From Methylococcales bacterium (GTDB lineage: Bacteria > Pseudomonadota > Gammaproteobacteria > Methylococcales > Methylomonadaceae), in contig JAURYI010000123.1 in NCBI GenBank assembly GCA_030654015.1, positions 41,921-105,920 on the forward strand: a DNA stretch of 64,000 nt, read 5' to 3'. Each line of letters begins with the position of its first letter. Position 1 is the stretch's first letter. Both the position numbers and the translations under genes were made by a program. Below, piece by piece: positions 1 to 9,765 of the stretch. The notes beneath the pieces are model-generated. The model was given only the letters and a program-made list of their open reading frames with translations. It was not told the DNA's origin and did no database searches.

Positions 1-1240
1 CTATCAGCGATTTAACACCGATATTTTTAGCCACCAGTTTCAACATTAAAAACGCTTCTTCTTCGGTAATCGTTAAAGTAAACAGTTTTTCACACATCAA
101 AGGCCCCGCTGCACCTAATTCACCGTTAGGATCAAATAATCGGATAAAGGCATTCAGATCATCGGCTGAGGCGAACGACAGAAAATGCGTGGCGATTTGA
201 TCCAGCAATACTTGATATTGTGAGCGTCTGGTTAATTGAATCAAGCCCGCCAAGTATTCCTTATCCAAATTATCTGCTTTAACGGCAGCACTCAATTGAT
301 GCGCATATTTTTTGTAATTGGCGATAATAAACGATGCGCCCCAGCCACAAGGGGAAGTCCAACACGCTGAACTGCCCACAAACGCAACGCGATTACGGGT
401 TACTTTTTGTGAATCTTCATCACCTGACGGATACCAGCCGTGTTTCATTTCGGTAATGGTGACGTTATGAAAATCCGAAGTGCTGGGTTCGTTGCGCAAA
501 ATGTGTAAAAATTCGCTTTCCATATCGGCAAACGGTACACGGAACTGCCCCAGAAAAAAGATAAACACAAACGCGGAGTTTTCATCCAGCACTTCGTATT
601 CCCACACGGGACGACCCTGACTTAACGAGGCATTTTCATCGGCATTGGTATCACGAAACGTTTGCCACAGTTGGTAATCACCGACCTGCATCCCTTTGGG
701 CAAACCGTCGGGAAAATTAACAATCGCGCCGCACACCGACCACCAATACCAGTTTTCTCTTAACGCATATTTGCCGCGAATAGGCGATTGACCGCCTGAG
801 GCATCAATCAATAATTTAGCGCAAAATTCGCCTCTTGAGGTGCTGATGACAACCCGTTCATCGGTAATAAAAGAATCTTGAAACCAGCAATTCAGCAGAA
901 TATCCGAACCGTTATCGGTGACTTTTTTGCCCCAATAAGTCAGTAGCTCATGTTCTTTTGCAAAATGATATTTATAATTTGCCTGCCACTGCACATCAAC
1001 ACCCTGAAAGGTATTGGCTAAAAAACGGGTTACGCCGTTTTTCATGAACGGCAAAATATCGTCTGCCCCGCCAATGCGCAGCGTCATATCAGGAATCAAC
1101 CAGCTTTTGGTAGTTTCACTTATATCCGCCTTTCTGTCAAAAACCAATACATTCAAGTCTTTCGATAACTCCGAAGCTATGGCTAACCCGGAAGGACCTG
1201 CTCCAAACACAATGACATCATACTGCTGCATATCGCTCAT
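1..1240 (-). CDS. FAD-dependent oxidoreductase, 3' end outside window
   Basis: The frame is open from an ATG at 1240 to the left edge, giving 413 visible codons. AGGGG lies 8-9 bases before the ATG. The N-terminus has the dinucleotide-binding motif GAGPSG at residues 13-18, followed by a strand ending in an acidic residue (VLVFDRK). A second nucleotide-contact segment, LLIDASGG, lies near residue 142, and a late VAFVGSSACWTSPCGWG segment near residue 283 takes the place of the usual GDA...G FAD motif. This order fits the geranylgeranyl reductase / lycopene cyclase / flavin halogenase fold group. The substrate cannot be read from the sequence. It is transcribed leftward, away from the relA remnant and pilus cluster. 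Confidence 0.75.
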   Translation of the reverse strand, partial: MSDMQQYDVIVFGAGPSGLAIASELSKDLNVLVFDRKADISETTKSWLIPDMTLRIGGADDILPFMKNGVTRFLANTFQGVDVQWQANYKYHFAKEHELLTYWGKKVTDNGSDILLNCWFQDSFITDERVVISTSRGEFCAKLLIDASGGQSPIRGKYALRENWYWWSVCGAIVNFPDGLPKGMQVGDYQLWQTFRDTNADENASLSQGRPVWEYEVLDENSAFVFIFFLGQFRVPFADMESEFLHILRNEPSTSDFHNVTITEMKHGWYPSGDEDSQKVTRNRVAFVGSSACWTSPCGWGASFIIANYKKYAHQLSAAVKADNLDKEYLAGLIQLTRRSQYQVLLDQIATHFLSFASADDLNAFIRLFDPNGELGAAGPLMCEKLFTLTITEEEAFLMLKLVAKNIGVKSLI

Positions 1241-1298
1241 TTTGACCCCTATTTAGTTTAACGTTTATGAATTGTAAACCTGATGAAACCGCTGTCAG

Positions 1299-1370
1299 CC
1301 CATTCAACCTGTCGTCTGGCTTCGGCAGTCGGGCGATTTTATCAAGTATCCGAGTCAATTGATGGGGTTG
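1299..1370 (-). pseudogene. Fragment of a relA 3' end (ACT domain tail)
   Basis: About 70 bases match the last codons of the intact relA at 6388 in the same orientation. In frame it reads QPHQLTRILDKIARLP, against TQQLSQVLDKITQLP in relA. A 10-base deletion then shifts the frame just before the shared stretch encoding EARRQV, and the stop codon is changed (GTT GAA instead of GTT TAA). Many differences are transitions, as in an old coding copy. It begins directly after the stop codon of the pilin gene at 1371. It is a dead remnant of a second relA-like copy or of a duplicated relA end. Confidence 0.75.
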
Positions 1371-1871
1371 TTATAAATAATTAACCGTCACAATAATCAT
1401 ATCGTTGTAACTGCCGACATAAGCATTTTGTCGGGCTGGAATACGTCCGTATATGGAATAATCTTTGATGACCGCACTTAAGCCCAGACCATAACCATCA
1501 CTGATTTTTGCAGTTCCCGCGCTACCATCGCCCCACACTATCGAGCGGCTGTTATTGGTATATAAGTTGTAGCTGAGCAGGTGACCGCCGCTACTCATGG
1601 CTCTCGATGCGTAAGCACCGCCGCCTGTACTTATCAGTATGTCGTAGGCAACGCTAGAATTTTCAGTCAAGCCAGTACAGGTGACACTGATATTGCCTGT
1701 GGTGTCACTATCGCTGGAACTGAACACATCATAGGCACCAAAACTGACACCCGTACTGCTCACCGCGCAGCTTGCATCTGCATACGCAGTCCCAGTCAGT
1801 ACACCGAAAAAGCATAGCGCGGCACACAGTAATCGAGTCAGTGTGCGTAAATAATAAATAAACGGTTTCAT
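1371..1871 (-). CDS. Spore coat U domain pilin, Csu-type minor or tip subunit
   Basis: A secreted 166-residue protein with an N-terminal signal peptide (hydrophobic stretch ending TAYA-DASC) and one spore coat U (SCPU) domain. Visible family marks are the early cysteine in ASCAVSSTGVSFGAYDVF, a second cysteine in VTCTGL, and the C-terminal GRIPA...GSYNDMIIVTVNYL, the conserved end strand of these subunits. In archaic chaperone-usher pili the last gene of the operon usually encodes the tip adhesin. CsuE of Acinetobacter has two SCPU domains, whereas this one is about half that length. Its ATG overlaps the usher stop codon (ATGA at 1868-1871), so it is translationally coupled to the usher. It ends against the relA remnant. 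Confidence 0.8.
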   Translation of the reverse strand: MKPFIYYLRTLTRLLCAALCFFGVLTGTAYADASCAVSSTGVSFGAYDVFSSSDSDTTGNISVTCTGLTENSSVAYDILISTGGGAYASRAMSSGGHLLSYNLYTNNSRSIVWGDGSAGTAKISDGYGLGLSAVIKDYSIYGRIPARQNAYVGSYNDMIIVTVNYL

Positions 1872-4222
1872 GGTGATACTCCTAAACAGGTGAAAGTACC
1901 CAGATTCGGTAATGGCTCTTGCGTATCAGGAAACGCCATTACAAAGTCACAGGATTGTCCGCGCCAGCTCGCACGCAGATGATTGTCATTTTGCAAATCG
2001 GTCATAAACACCTCGCCTCTCAACGCGACGGGAAATTCTTCTTTTCCGCCAATAACTTGTACCAGCGCACCCGAAGGTAGCGGTTTTCCATCACTCAGCA
2101 GCATAGTAAATACCGCACTACGCGAGCGTTTAATGGCAAAATTCAACTCATAGCCGCTACGAAAATAAGGCACCGCATCCATCTCCAGATTATTAAACTG
2201 AGCATCAAAGGGCAAATCGGCTTGTTCAATGCGGATGGGATTGCGCTGATAAGGGCGCAAGCGTGGAATTAATACATCGCCATTGTCGTTAGTAATACCT
2301 GCCAGTTGGTTATCGGCATAGACGCGCACATTAGGCGTATTGGGCACATTCACCAACGCAAAGCTGTCGGTTAAGCGGCGGGAAAAATGCGGCAGTGTAC
2401 CCATCATAGCCACCCCGCCACTCAAGCCGCCACGAAACGCGGTTTGCTCGCCAAAACGAGTAACTTCCGCGTTATAAAGTCCGACATCGTTCTGCACAGT
2501 AACGGTCGCGCCGAACTTTTTAGTCGCTCCCTCTGCAAGTCCATCAGACGCAAGCACCCGATAGCCGAAACCATTACCGCGCGGCAGATTGCGCTGGATT
2601 TGCAAGGTCGCCTGTTCATTTTGTTGTAGTGCAGTCGCACCAATACTGGCACTGGTACTTTCTCCTAACAGTTCGCCCAAGGAAAAAGTAAACGTAAGTG
2701 CGACCGTGTCATCAGGCAAGCCTTTCAAAGAGCGAAAATAACCGATGTTCAGCGTCCCGATATTACCTACCGAGACATTGTAACCCGCGTTTACTATCGC
2801 CCTGTCAGGCTTGTCCCTATTATCCTGCCGCAGATAGCCCACATTGACGCTACCGTAACTTCCAAAGCTAATACTGGTCGATGCGTTGCTGATTTGGCGC
2901 GGGGCGAGGGTGTCAGGCTGAATACCGATTTGCGTAAAATGTCTGCCCGCAAGCCGTGTGTGTGCATTAACACTAAACCATTTATTCTGGTGCTGAAATC
3001 CTGCTCCGACAAACGGACTAAAGCCGAAATCGCTGTGACTACCCGCCAGTGCCAGATTTAAAACCCCTATATCCGACCACAAGTAACTGGCACTGCCGCC
3101 TAAAATTTGTTGCCGTTTCAAAAATTCGCCATGCGCTTCACCCGTCAACTCATCGGTGAAACCATAACGGTGCGTAGCGGTTGCAAATGCGCGTCCGTAG
3201 TCAAAACTCTGAATGCCGTAATTGTTACGGATTAGCCCTGTTTCATAAGAAAACTGCTGCGTACCCTTGCTTAGCAATTGTGGGCTGACGTAATAGGGCT
3301 GATTAATAATTTGCTCGCGTCCCAATAAATCCCTGACAACAATACGCGCATCACCCTGTCCTGTCATGATAGGCAGGTTATTAATCGTAAACGGCCCAGC
3401 TGGAACATCGGTGTGCATCTGCAATAGATTATTGACATACACATCAACGGTGGAAGGTAATGCCGCTTCACCTGCAACCGCAGGCATGGGAAAGGCAATA
3501 AAACGTGATTGCGTGGCGAAATTAGTCGCCCATTGAATACCACCGAAACGCACCGCGCCGCCCCATTCACCCGATTGGCTGGATACATCACCAAACCGCA
3601 AGCTACTCATTGAGTCAGGCATATCGGTCACCCAAGTGCTGTCCAGTCGCTTGATACGCGCGGCTTCACTGAGATTCTGCCCCAAAAATGTTGTCGTACC
3701 AACGCCCCAGCTATTAAATACGCCTAACTCGGTCAGCGTATTCAAAGTCATTTGTTTTTGGCTATAACTAATCGCCGCATCGTAATTGAGAAATCCACCT
3801 AAGGTAGAGGGAACAGCGGTGGGGGATTCAGTACGACCGCTGACAGAACTGGACATAAATTGATCGCCTGACACCTCGATAGCGATAGATTGAGTCGCCT
3901 CATCCACACGGTAAGTGCCACCTAGGTCATCCAATGCGTAGAAGTCTTCATTTTGATGTGCCAGAGGCGGCACAGTGGGTAAACGTAATCGCCAGCGTTG
4001 CAAATCCTTAGCCGCCGCGAACACCTTGCCGCCCGTTTTACGGAGAAAAATAACAGTTTCATTTTGATTTTTGCCATTGAGGGCGACACTCCATAAGTTC
4101 TCCTCAATCCCTGTAACGGCAGCTGATGGAGCAGAACCAACGGGTTCTGCTCTGATGACGGGCAAATAAATAATGCCGATTAACAAGGTAAGCACAAACA
4201 AAATACGCGGTATGTGGTTCAC
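1868..4222 (-). CDS. Outer membrane usher of Csu-type chaperone-usher pilus
   Basis: A 784-residue usher of the FimD/PapC/CsuD family, the outer membrane pore that accepts chaperone-subunit complexes and extrudes the pilus. A signal peptide (about residues 1-25, ending VIRA) is followed by the periplasmic N-domain (LWSVALNGKNQNETVIFLRK), a long beta-barrel with the plug region (FAFPMPAVAGEAALPSTVDVYV-like segment), and C-terminal beta-sandwich domains (PNVRVYADNQLAGITNDNGD). The closing FTCLG with a paired cysteine (QSCDF) is typical. It lies between the chaperone (174-base gap) and the minor subunit (4-base overlap). It is slightly shorter than classical ushers, as is common in the archaic clade. 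Confidence 0.9.
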   Translation of the reverse strand: MNHIPRILFVLTLLIGIIYLPVIRAEPVGSAPSAAVTGIEENLWSVALNGKNQNETVIFLRKTGGKVFAAAKDLQRWRLRLPTVPPLAHQNEDFYALDDLGGTYRVDEATQSIAIEVSGDQFMSSSVSGRTESPTAVPSTLGGFLNYDAAISYSQKQMTLNTLTELGVFNSWGVGTTTFLGQNLSEAARIKRLDSTWVTDMPDSMSSLRFGDVSSQSGEWGGAVRFGGIQWATNFATQSRFIAFPMPAVAGEAALPSTVDVYVNNLLQMHTDVPAGPFTINNLPIMTGQGDARIVVRDLLGREQIINQPYYVSPQLLSKGTQQFSYETGLIRNNYGIQSFDYGRAFATATHRYGFTDELTGEAHGEFLKRQQILGGSASYLWSDIGVLNLALAGSHSDFGFSPFVGAGFQHQNKWFSVNAHTRLAGRHFTQIGIQPDTLAPRQISNASTSISFGSYGSVNVGYLRQDNRDKPDRAIVNAGYNVSVGNIGTLNIGYFRSLKGLPDDTVALTFTFSLGELLGESTSASIGATALQQNEQATLQIQRNLPRGNGFGYRVLASDGLAEGATKKFGATVTVQNDVGLYNAEVTRFGEQTAFRGGLSGGVAMMGTLPHFSRRLTDSFALVNVPNTPNVRVYADNQLAGITNDNGDVLIPRLRPYQRNPIRIEQADLPFDAQFNNLEMDAVPYFRSGYELNFAIKRSRSAVFTMLLSDGKPLPSGALVQVIGGKEEFPVALRGEVFMTDLQNDNHLRASWRGQSCDFVMAFPDTQEPLPNLGTFTCLGVSP

Positions 4223-4396
4223 ATAACCCCCTTGTTTACACTTTTTTGATTGCTTGTTGTCCCGTGAGGTAAAAAATCGAGGATGTTATTCATCCATGAT
4301 AACGGCTATCTCACCACAACACAGGGAATACAAAAATCATCCCTTCGCGTTTTTCATAGCGATGTTACAAACTGACTATACACCATTGAATTAACG

Positions 4397-5212
4397 TTAT
4401 TTGGATTCCACAGTAAGAACACCAGCATCTACTTCGCCGCCGTCAGTTTTGGCGAAAAGGTGCAACGTAGACACTGACGAAGGAACAGAAACATCTTTTA
4501 CCTGCCAGCTATTACTCTGATTAGGTAGCACATATCCAGAAAGCTGCTGCTTACCCAACTCGCCACCATCAACACGAGCTAATCTGATGTTACTCACCTG
4601 AACATGGAGACCACCGTTATTCGTCAGATTTACTTCAATTTTTCCATCTCGTGTGCGGTAAACTTTCCAAGCTAAAGCAGGCTGTGGCACGGTTGTTGGT
4701 GTAACGAACACAGGTACTCCGATGCGCAGTGCTACCTGCAAACCTTTAAAGTCAGGCTTGGGTGGTGGTGGTACTTCCTGTAGAAACAATCGGTAAGTCA
4801 ATTCGCGTTGTGCATCAGGTGTACGCCGCAAGCCGATGCGTAATATCTGCGAACCGCCAACGGGTATAGTAAAAATAGGTGGAGTGGCTAGAATTTCCTG
4901 AGTCGGGGTATAAATATCCTTGCCTTGTTGCTGAGACCACGTCATTACTTCCAATTGTATCACCGCTGGCGCGGTACCTGTATTACGCACAGTCATAGCA
5001 CTTATAGGTTTACCAGAAGACAACGTTGCGCGTACAGGACTTACCTGAAATGAACCAGCACTCACGACGCTAGTTCCTACAAGCAACACTAAACCATAAA
5101 TAAGCTGTCTAGCGTGTTGCTGTAACTGCCGACATACACAGCCAATACCCATTATAAGTATTGAGATTAGTGAAAAACCTAATGTACGACTGCTAACTGT
5201 TTGAATTTTCAT
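4397..5212 (-). CDS. Periplasmic pilus chaperone, PapD/CsuC-like
   Basis: A 271-residue chaperone with two immunoglobulin-like domains that folds pilin subunits by donor-strand complementation in the periplasm. The mature part starts near SFQVSPVRATLSSGKPISAMTVRN. The first domain ends with the subunit-binding G1 strand and basic cleft (QILRIGLRR, then LTYRLFLQEVPPPP). The second domain holds NLTNNGGLHVQVSNIRL. The N-terminus is unusually long (about 50 residues before the mature domain, with two hydrophobic stretches), so the true start may be further inside. However, AGGGG stands well placed before the ATG at 5212. It belongs to the pilin - chaperone - usher - tip order. Confidence 0.87.
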   Translation of the reverse strand: MKIQTVSSRTLGFSLISILIMGIGCVCRQLQQHARQLIYGLVLLVGTSVVSAGSFQVSPVRATLSSGKPISAMTVRNTGTAPAVIQLEVMTWSQQQGKDIYTPTQEILATPPIFTIPVGGSQILRIGLRRTPDAQRELTYRLFLQEVPPPPKPDFKGLQVALRIGVPVFVTPTTVPQPALAWKVYRTRDGKIEVNLTNNGGLHVQVSNIRLARVDGGELGKQQLSGYVLPNQSNSWQVKDVSVPSSVSTLHLFAKTDGGEVDAGVLTVESK

Positions 5213-5482
5213 GTAATACCCCTAAACAGGAATTGGGAAAAGACCTTTATTTTTGGATTCAAGCGAGTAAATCATTGAAAGACGGTATAAGCGGAAATAG
5301 TTTCATCTACACTGCTATTACAACAAATTATCAGGGTATTTTTGCAGACAAGAAACACATGGCAAGCCGTATTTACTTGCAAGGAGCCGACATTTATTAT
5401 GCCGACTCCCGTTATCAGAAACATCAAACGATAACGTATCTGTTGTATATTTTCGTTGTTACCCGAAGAAAAAATAAGCGAA

Positions 5483-5992
5483 CTACCAAGTAACCGTGGC
5501 GACTACCGTGTCAGTATAGCTACCCGCTGGTTTATTTTGACCCGCTGGTATCCGACCAAAAACAGTAAGAGTAGTATCCGCACCCGTACCAACAGCCGTT
5601 GCCTTGCCAGTGCTATCAGTATTTCCCCATTCTGTACCACCGCTGCTAACCGAAGAAAGAGAGTAAGCAAGCGTATCAGTACCCGCATTTTTCATCAACC
5701 GCTGTGGTGCTGCATCCGTGCCAGCAACTTTATAGAGTCCTTGACCTAAGGTAACGTAGCCCGAATCAGTTCCGATGGTGCAATTCGTTTTTACAGTGCC
5801 TGTACCATCTACGAGTTCATTTGCGAAACCAGTAGTATATTCGCCGAATGCAATCGGCGTGGTTGTAATCGTACAAACTTCGGTAATTGTGGCAGAAACC
5901 TCCAAGTCAGTAAAAGTTGATACAGCATAGCTATTGATGCTAACACCTGCTAATACCACGGCTAACGCGGCGATGATTATAGATTTTTTCAT
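5483..5992 (-). CDS. Major pilin, spore coat U domain, CsuA/B-like
   Basis: A 169-residue secreted subunit, first gene of the pilus cluster. The signal peptide is about residues 1-23 (MKKSIIIAALAVVLAGVSINSYA). The SCPU domain follows, with cysteines in TEVCTITTTPIAFG and KTNCTIG, low-complexity Thr/Ser/Gly strands, and the conserved terminus VFGRIPAGQ...GSYTDTVVATVTW. GAGGTG lies 7 bases before the ATG. The 270-base gap between this gene and the chaperone fits a strongly expressed major subunit, but I see no clear terminator there. It is probably the shaft protein of an archaic pilus used for biofilm attachment. Confidence 0.85.
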   Translation of the reverse strand: MKKSIIIAALAVVLAGVSINSYAVSTFTDLEVSATITEVCTITTTPIAFGEYTTGFANELVDGTGTVKTNCTIGTDSGYVTLGQGLYKVAGTDAAPQRLMKNAGTDTLAYSLSSVSSGGTEWGNTDSTGKATAVGTGADTTLTVFGRIPAGQNKPAGSYTDTVVATVTW

Positions 5993-6387
5993 GATACACC
6001 TCTAAATAATGTGGTGTATTGGATGGCGATACAGAGTTTTGATTCTTAATATCATGCTTTCATGGTAATAAAAAGGAAATACAGGATAGGGTCAGGCAAT
6101 ACAAAAATAAGATAAAAAGTTCTTGTCAATTGTTTAAGTGATTAAATGACTTTTAAAATCAATTAGTTAAGAACCTTTGACAATTAATATGAAGCATAAG
6201 CAGTGCCAAGTTTTATATTTATTGCACATCCCGCGTAGCTCGTAGCCTACAGTATAATATTTAATGTTTTTATAATTTAATACATTTCATCACTGGCAAA
6301 ATAGTGACATTTTACTATAAATAAATTACTTTTTTTGTTTAAATTAACTTAATTTTGTCATTACGGGTAATTCATCCAAGCAACCCA
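5993..6387. other. AT-rich intergenic region between pilus cluster and relA
   Basis: 395 bases upstream of the major pilin and downstream of relA, both transcribed leftward. It is rich in A and T, with no supported reading frame. It should contain the pilus promoter, but I cannot single out a convincing -35/-10 pair or a sigma54 site. Confidence 0.5.
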
Positions 6388-8484
6388 TTAAACCTGTCGT
6401 CTGGCTTCGATGATATTCGGCAACTGGGTAATTTTGTCGAGTACCTGACTTAATTGCTGGGTGTTTTGAATTTGAATACTCATATTCAGTTCACCTGATA
6501 AATCGGGGTTGCTGGATAGCGTGGCACTGAAAATATGCACTTTCGCTTGCGCTAAAATGTGCGAAACATTATTCAATAAATTTTGCGCATTATAGGCTTG
6601 AATGACAATCGGCACCGCGTGAGAGGTTTTTTCTACCGCCCACGAGACTGCTATCAACTGCACTTGTTTTTCGATACTTAACTGAGTGATATTTTTGCAA
6701 TTTTTACGGTGTACGGTGATGCCGTGATGATGGGAGATATAGCCGATAATGTCATCACCTAACACGGGCGAACAGCAATGTGCGAGCGAGGTTTGTACGT
6801 TATCAATCCCTGCAACTGAAATGACCGACTTAGCCGCCGCTTTTTTCTGTTTGACGTTGGTGAGCGTCTCTTCTAATTCGGGAACTTTTAAAAATGCGGC
6901 AAGTTGGCGGCTGTTAATCAGCCCTTTGCCGATGGCTTCTAAGAACGCATCGGTATCCGCTTGTTTAAAATGACTGATGGCATCGTTTAGATTGGGGTTT
7001 TTAATACCTAAACGGTGGCATTCTTTGTCTAAAATGGCTTTGCCTGCGGCAATTTTTTCGGTTTGTTTCTGATTGCCGAACCAGCTTTTGACCCGACTGA
7101 TGGCACGGTGTGATTTTAAATAACCTAAGTTAGGGTCTATCCAGTTATGATTGGGTGCGCCGTCTTTGGCGGTAAGAATTTCAACTTGTTCTCCTGATTT
7201 TAGGGCGTAAGTGAGTGGCACAATACGCCCGTTCACTTTTGCACCGCGACAGCGATGCCCTACTTCACTATGAATAGCGTAGGCAAAATCCAACGGGGTC
7301 GCGCCTTTGACCAAATCAATCAATTTACCCGCAGGTGTTAAGACATACACCCTATCGCCAAATAATTGATTCCGAAAATTTTCATCGTCGCTATCGGCTG
7401 GGTGTTTTTCTTCCAGCAATTTACGCAACGTGGCAACGCTTTGTTCCATTGCCGCCGTTTGTTTGCCGCCTTCTTTATACGACCAATGCGCGGCAACGCC
7501 CAGCTCCGCGTAATCGTGCATATCCTGCGTGCGTATCTGCACTTCAATACGATTGCCATCGCTATCTAAAATAACGGTGTGCAGCGATTGATAGCCGTTT
7601 TCTTTAGGATTGGCAATGTAGTCATCAAATTCTTTGGGTAGGGTCTGCCATAAATTATGGACGATACCCAGCGCGGTATAGCAATGCGCCAAGTTATCGA
7701 CAATCACGCGCACCGCTAATAAATCATACAACTCGTCTATCGACAGTTGTTTACGCTGCATTTTTTTCCAGATACTGTAAATATGTTTGGGGCGACCATA
7801 ACATTCACAGCTGACACCTTCTTCGGCTAAGGTGCTTTGCAATAAGTGAATAAAATTATTAACGCAGTTTTCCCGCTGGACACGATTAACGGCAAGCGAT
7901 TTGGCAATTTGCCGATAAGTAGCGGGTTCTAAATAGCGAAATGCCATGTCTTCCAGTTCCCATTTAAACTGGTGTATACCTAGACGGTTGGCAATCGGGG
8001 CGTAAATATCGAGGGTTTCCTGCGCGATAAAATGCCTGTCATCATAAGAAACGTGGGCTAAATTGCGCAACAATTGTATGCGGTAGGCTAATTTGACCAA
8101 TACCGCGCGGACATCCTGTGTCATGGACAGTAACATTCGGCGCAGGGTTTCGGCTTGATGGGGTTTGTTCATCATTTCAGGCGAATACACTGCCAGTTTA
8201 TTCAACCACACCACATCTTTAACCAAATTAGCAACGGTATCGCCGAACTGTTTTTTGATGTCAGTATCTACCAGACGCGGATCACTTAAAATGGCTGCCA
8301 ATACGGTGTTCAAATCCACATTAAAACCCATTAATATAGCCGCTACTTCAACGCCTTTGGGATAGTGATAATGCGGATCGTCAGGAATCGAGGCGACAAT
8401 CGCTAACGCCTGTTCTATTTGCTGACGCTCAGATTCAGAAAACGCACTGAAAAGTGATGTTAAAGGTTCGCTATATGTTTGCAT
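6388..8484 (-). CDS. relA: GTP pyrophosphokinase RelA, hydrolase site lost
   Basis: A 698-residue long RelA/SpoT homologue that makes (p)ppGpp from ATP and GTP/GDP in response to uncharged tRNA on ribosomes. In order: an HD-like domain (about 30-170), the synthetase (about 225-345, with FDDYIANPKENGYQSLHT and AELGVAAHW), TGS (about 380-445, VYVLTPAGKLIDLVKGATPLD), a middle region, and a C-terminal ACT domain ending EARRQV. The hydrolase signature HDxxED is replaced by SDPRLVDTD (residues 67-75), so this is the synthetase-only RelA rather than SpoT. The shine-dalgarno before the ATG is weak. Its last codons are the parent-like copy of the remnant at 1299-1370. Confidence 0.93.
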   Translation of the reverse strand: MQTYSEPLTSLFSAFSESERQQIEQALAIVASIPDDPHYHYPKGVEVAAILMGFNVDLNTVLAAILSDPRLVDTDIKKQFGDTVANLVKDVVWLNKLAVYSPEMMNKPHQAETLRRMLLSMTQDVRAVLVKLAYRIQLLRNLAHVSYDDRHFIAQETLDIYAPIANRLGIHQFKWELEDMAFRYLEPATYRQIAKSLAVNRVQRENCVNNFIHLLQSTLAEEGVSCECYGRPKHIYSIWKKMQRKQLSIDELYDLLAVRVIVDNLAHCYTALGIVHNLWQTLPKEFDDYIANPKENGYQSLHTVILDSDGNRIEVQIRTQDMHDYAELGVAAHWSYKEGGKQTAAMEQSVATLRKLLEEKHPADSDDENFRNQLFGDRVYVLTPAGKLIDLVKGATPLDFAYAIHSEVGHRCRGAKVNGRIVPLTYALKSGEQVEILTAKDGAPNHNWIDPNLGYLKSHRAISRVKSWFGNQKQTEKIAAGKAILDKECHRLGIKNPNLNDAISHFKQADTDAFLEAIGKGLINSRQLAAFLKVPELEETLTNVKQKKAAAKSVISVAGIDNVQTSLAHCCSPVLGDDIIGYISHHHGITVHRKNCKNITQLSIEKQVQLIAVSWAVEKTSHAVPIVIQAYNAQNLLNNVSHILAQAKVHIFSATLSSNPDLSGELNMSIQIQNTQQLSQVLDKITQLPNIIEARRQV

Positions 8485-8643
8485 GAGGCGATTGTAAACG
8501 ATTGAAAGAAATTAACGTGTAAGGTTCTTTATCATGATGAAACAGACTAGCAAGCAAACCTTATACCTACGTTAATAAACACGCTAAAAATAAACTCAGG
8601 TTTGCTACACTATGGATTCACACAACACACCGCAGAGACTATT

Positions 8644-9705
8644 ATGCCAATTACATTGAAAGAACTTGCTGATTTTTGTGATGCTCACATTGAAGGCGGT
8701 AATCCGTCCAGCCTCATTGAATCCGCTGCTGATATTACCGCAGCTCAGGCAGGTCAAGTGACCCAGCTGACTAACAGTCGATATACGCGCTATCTTAAAG
8801 ACTCCAAGGCTTCCGCGTGTTTTATTGCCACTGATTTTGCCGTTGATAATAGTCCCGACACTATCGCGTTACTACGTTGCGCTGATCCTGAAATGGCGTT
8901 TATTAAAGCAGTGGGCTTGTTGCACCCTAATAGGGCTTATGGACAGCACATCGCACCACAAGCGGTACTGGGAAATAATGTCAACTTCGATGAAACTGTT
9001 CATATTGGTGCGTTTGCCGTCATTGGCGATGATGTCAATATCGGCGAAGGCAGCGTGGTATTGGCAGGTGCGTACATCGGTAATAATGTCAAAATCGGCA
9101 AGCACTGTCGCATTTATCCTTATGCTGTTATTTATGACGACGTGGTTCTGGGTGATAAGGTCATTATTCACTCTGGCGCGATTATCGGTGCCGATGGGTT
9201 CGGTTACAAATTCAGAAATAATGCCCATGTCAAAGTGCCGCAAGTCGGTAATGTCGTGATTGCTGATAATGTCGAGATTGGTGCTAATACCTGTATTGAC
9301 CGTGGCGCGTTAGGCAGCACAACAATAGGTGCGGGTAGTAAAATAGATAATTTAGTACAGGTCGGACACAATAATCAAGTCGGTAAACATGTGATTATGT
9401 GCGGCTTAACAGGCGTGTCGGGTTCTTGTACCATTGGTGATTACGCGATTCTAGCAGGTAGCTCAGGCATAGCGGATCACGTCAATATCGGACAGGGCGC
9501 GGTGATTATGGCGCGGTCAGGTGTAGCAGGTGATGTAGCGGCTGGCACGCAAATGTTCGGCAGTCCTGCAAAAGAGAAACGTATTGCTTATAAAGAACAA
9601 ATCGCCATCAGCAAATTACCTGAATTATTGAAGACAGTAAAACAATTGGAAGAAAAGATTCAAGCGTTGGAAAAACAGGGGGATAATGATGTTCAGTGCG
9701 AGTAA
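8644..9705 (+). CDS. lpxD: UDP-3-O-acylglucosamine N-acyltransferase, LpxD
   Basis: A 353-residue trimeric left-handed beta-helix enzyme. It adds the 3-hydroxyacyl chain to UDP-3-O-acyl-glucosamine, the third step of lipid A synthesis. It shows an N-terminal uridine-binding domain (about 1-95), then more than ten hexapeptide repeats such as [17 protein letters not shown] and [12 protein letters not shown]. It has the catalytic histidine in [11 protein letters not shown] and a C-terminal helix ([15 protein letters not shown]). An in-frame ATG at 8602 would add 14 unlike residues. The ATG at 8644 gives the normal [11 protein letters not shown] start. It stands alone here rather than in the bamA - lpxD - fabZ - lpxA cluster, so it may be a second lpxD. 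A terminator follows at once. Confidence 0.92.
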   Translation: MPITLKELADFCDAHIEGGNPSSLIESAADITAAQAGQVTQLTNSRYTRYLKDSKASACFIATDFAVDNSPDTIALLRCADPEMAFIKAVGLLHPNRAYGQHIAPQAVLGNNVNFDETVHIGAFAVIGDDVNIGEGSVVLAGAYIGNNVKIGKHCRIYPYAVIYDDVVLGDKVIIHSGAIIGADGFGYKFRNNAHVKVPQVGNVVIADNVEIGANTCIDRGALGSTTIGAGSKIDNLVQVGHNNQVGKHVIMCGLTGVSGSCTIGDYAILAGSSGIADHVNIGQGAVIMARSGVAGDVAAGTQMFGSPAKEKRIAYKEQIAISKLPELLKTVKQLEEKIQALEKQGDNDVQCE

Positions 9706-9727
9706 TCACTGAATTTCGGACATAAAA

Positions 9728-9759
9728 AACCCCCCGAAAAGGTCAATAAACGGGGGGTT
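9728..9759. terminator. Bidirectional terminator between lpxD and small membrane gene
   Basis: A perfect 9-base stem (AACCCCCCG / CGGGGGGTT) with a 14-base loop. An A-run precedes it on the plus strand, giving a T-run on the minus strand. It serves the convergent genes on both sides. Confidence 0.85.
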
Positions 9760-9765
9760 AATATC

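Noticed and set aside
6119..6195. Possible inverted repeat upstream of the pilus operon
   Set aside because: The match between TTCTTGTCAATTG and CAATTAGTTAAGAAC is too imperfect in AT-rich sequence to call.
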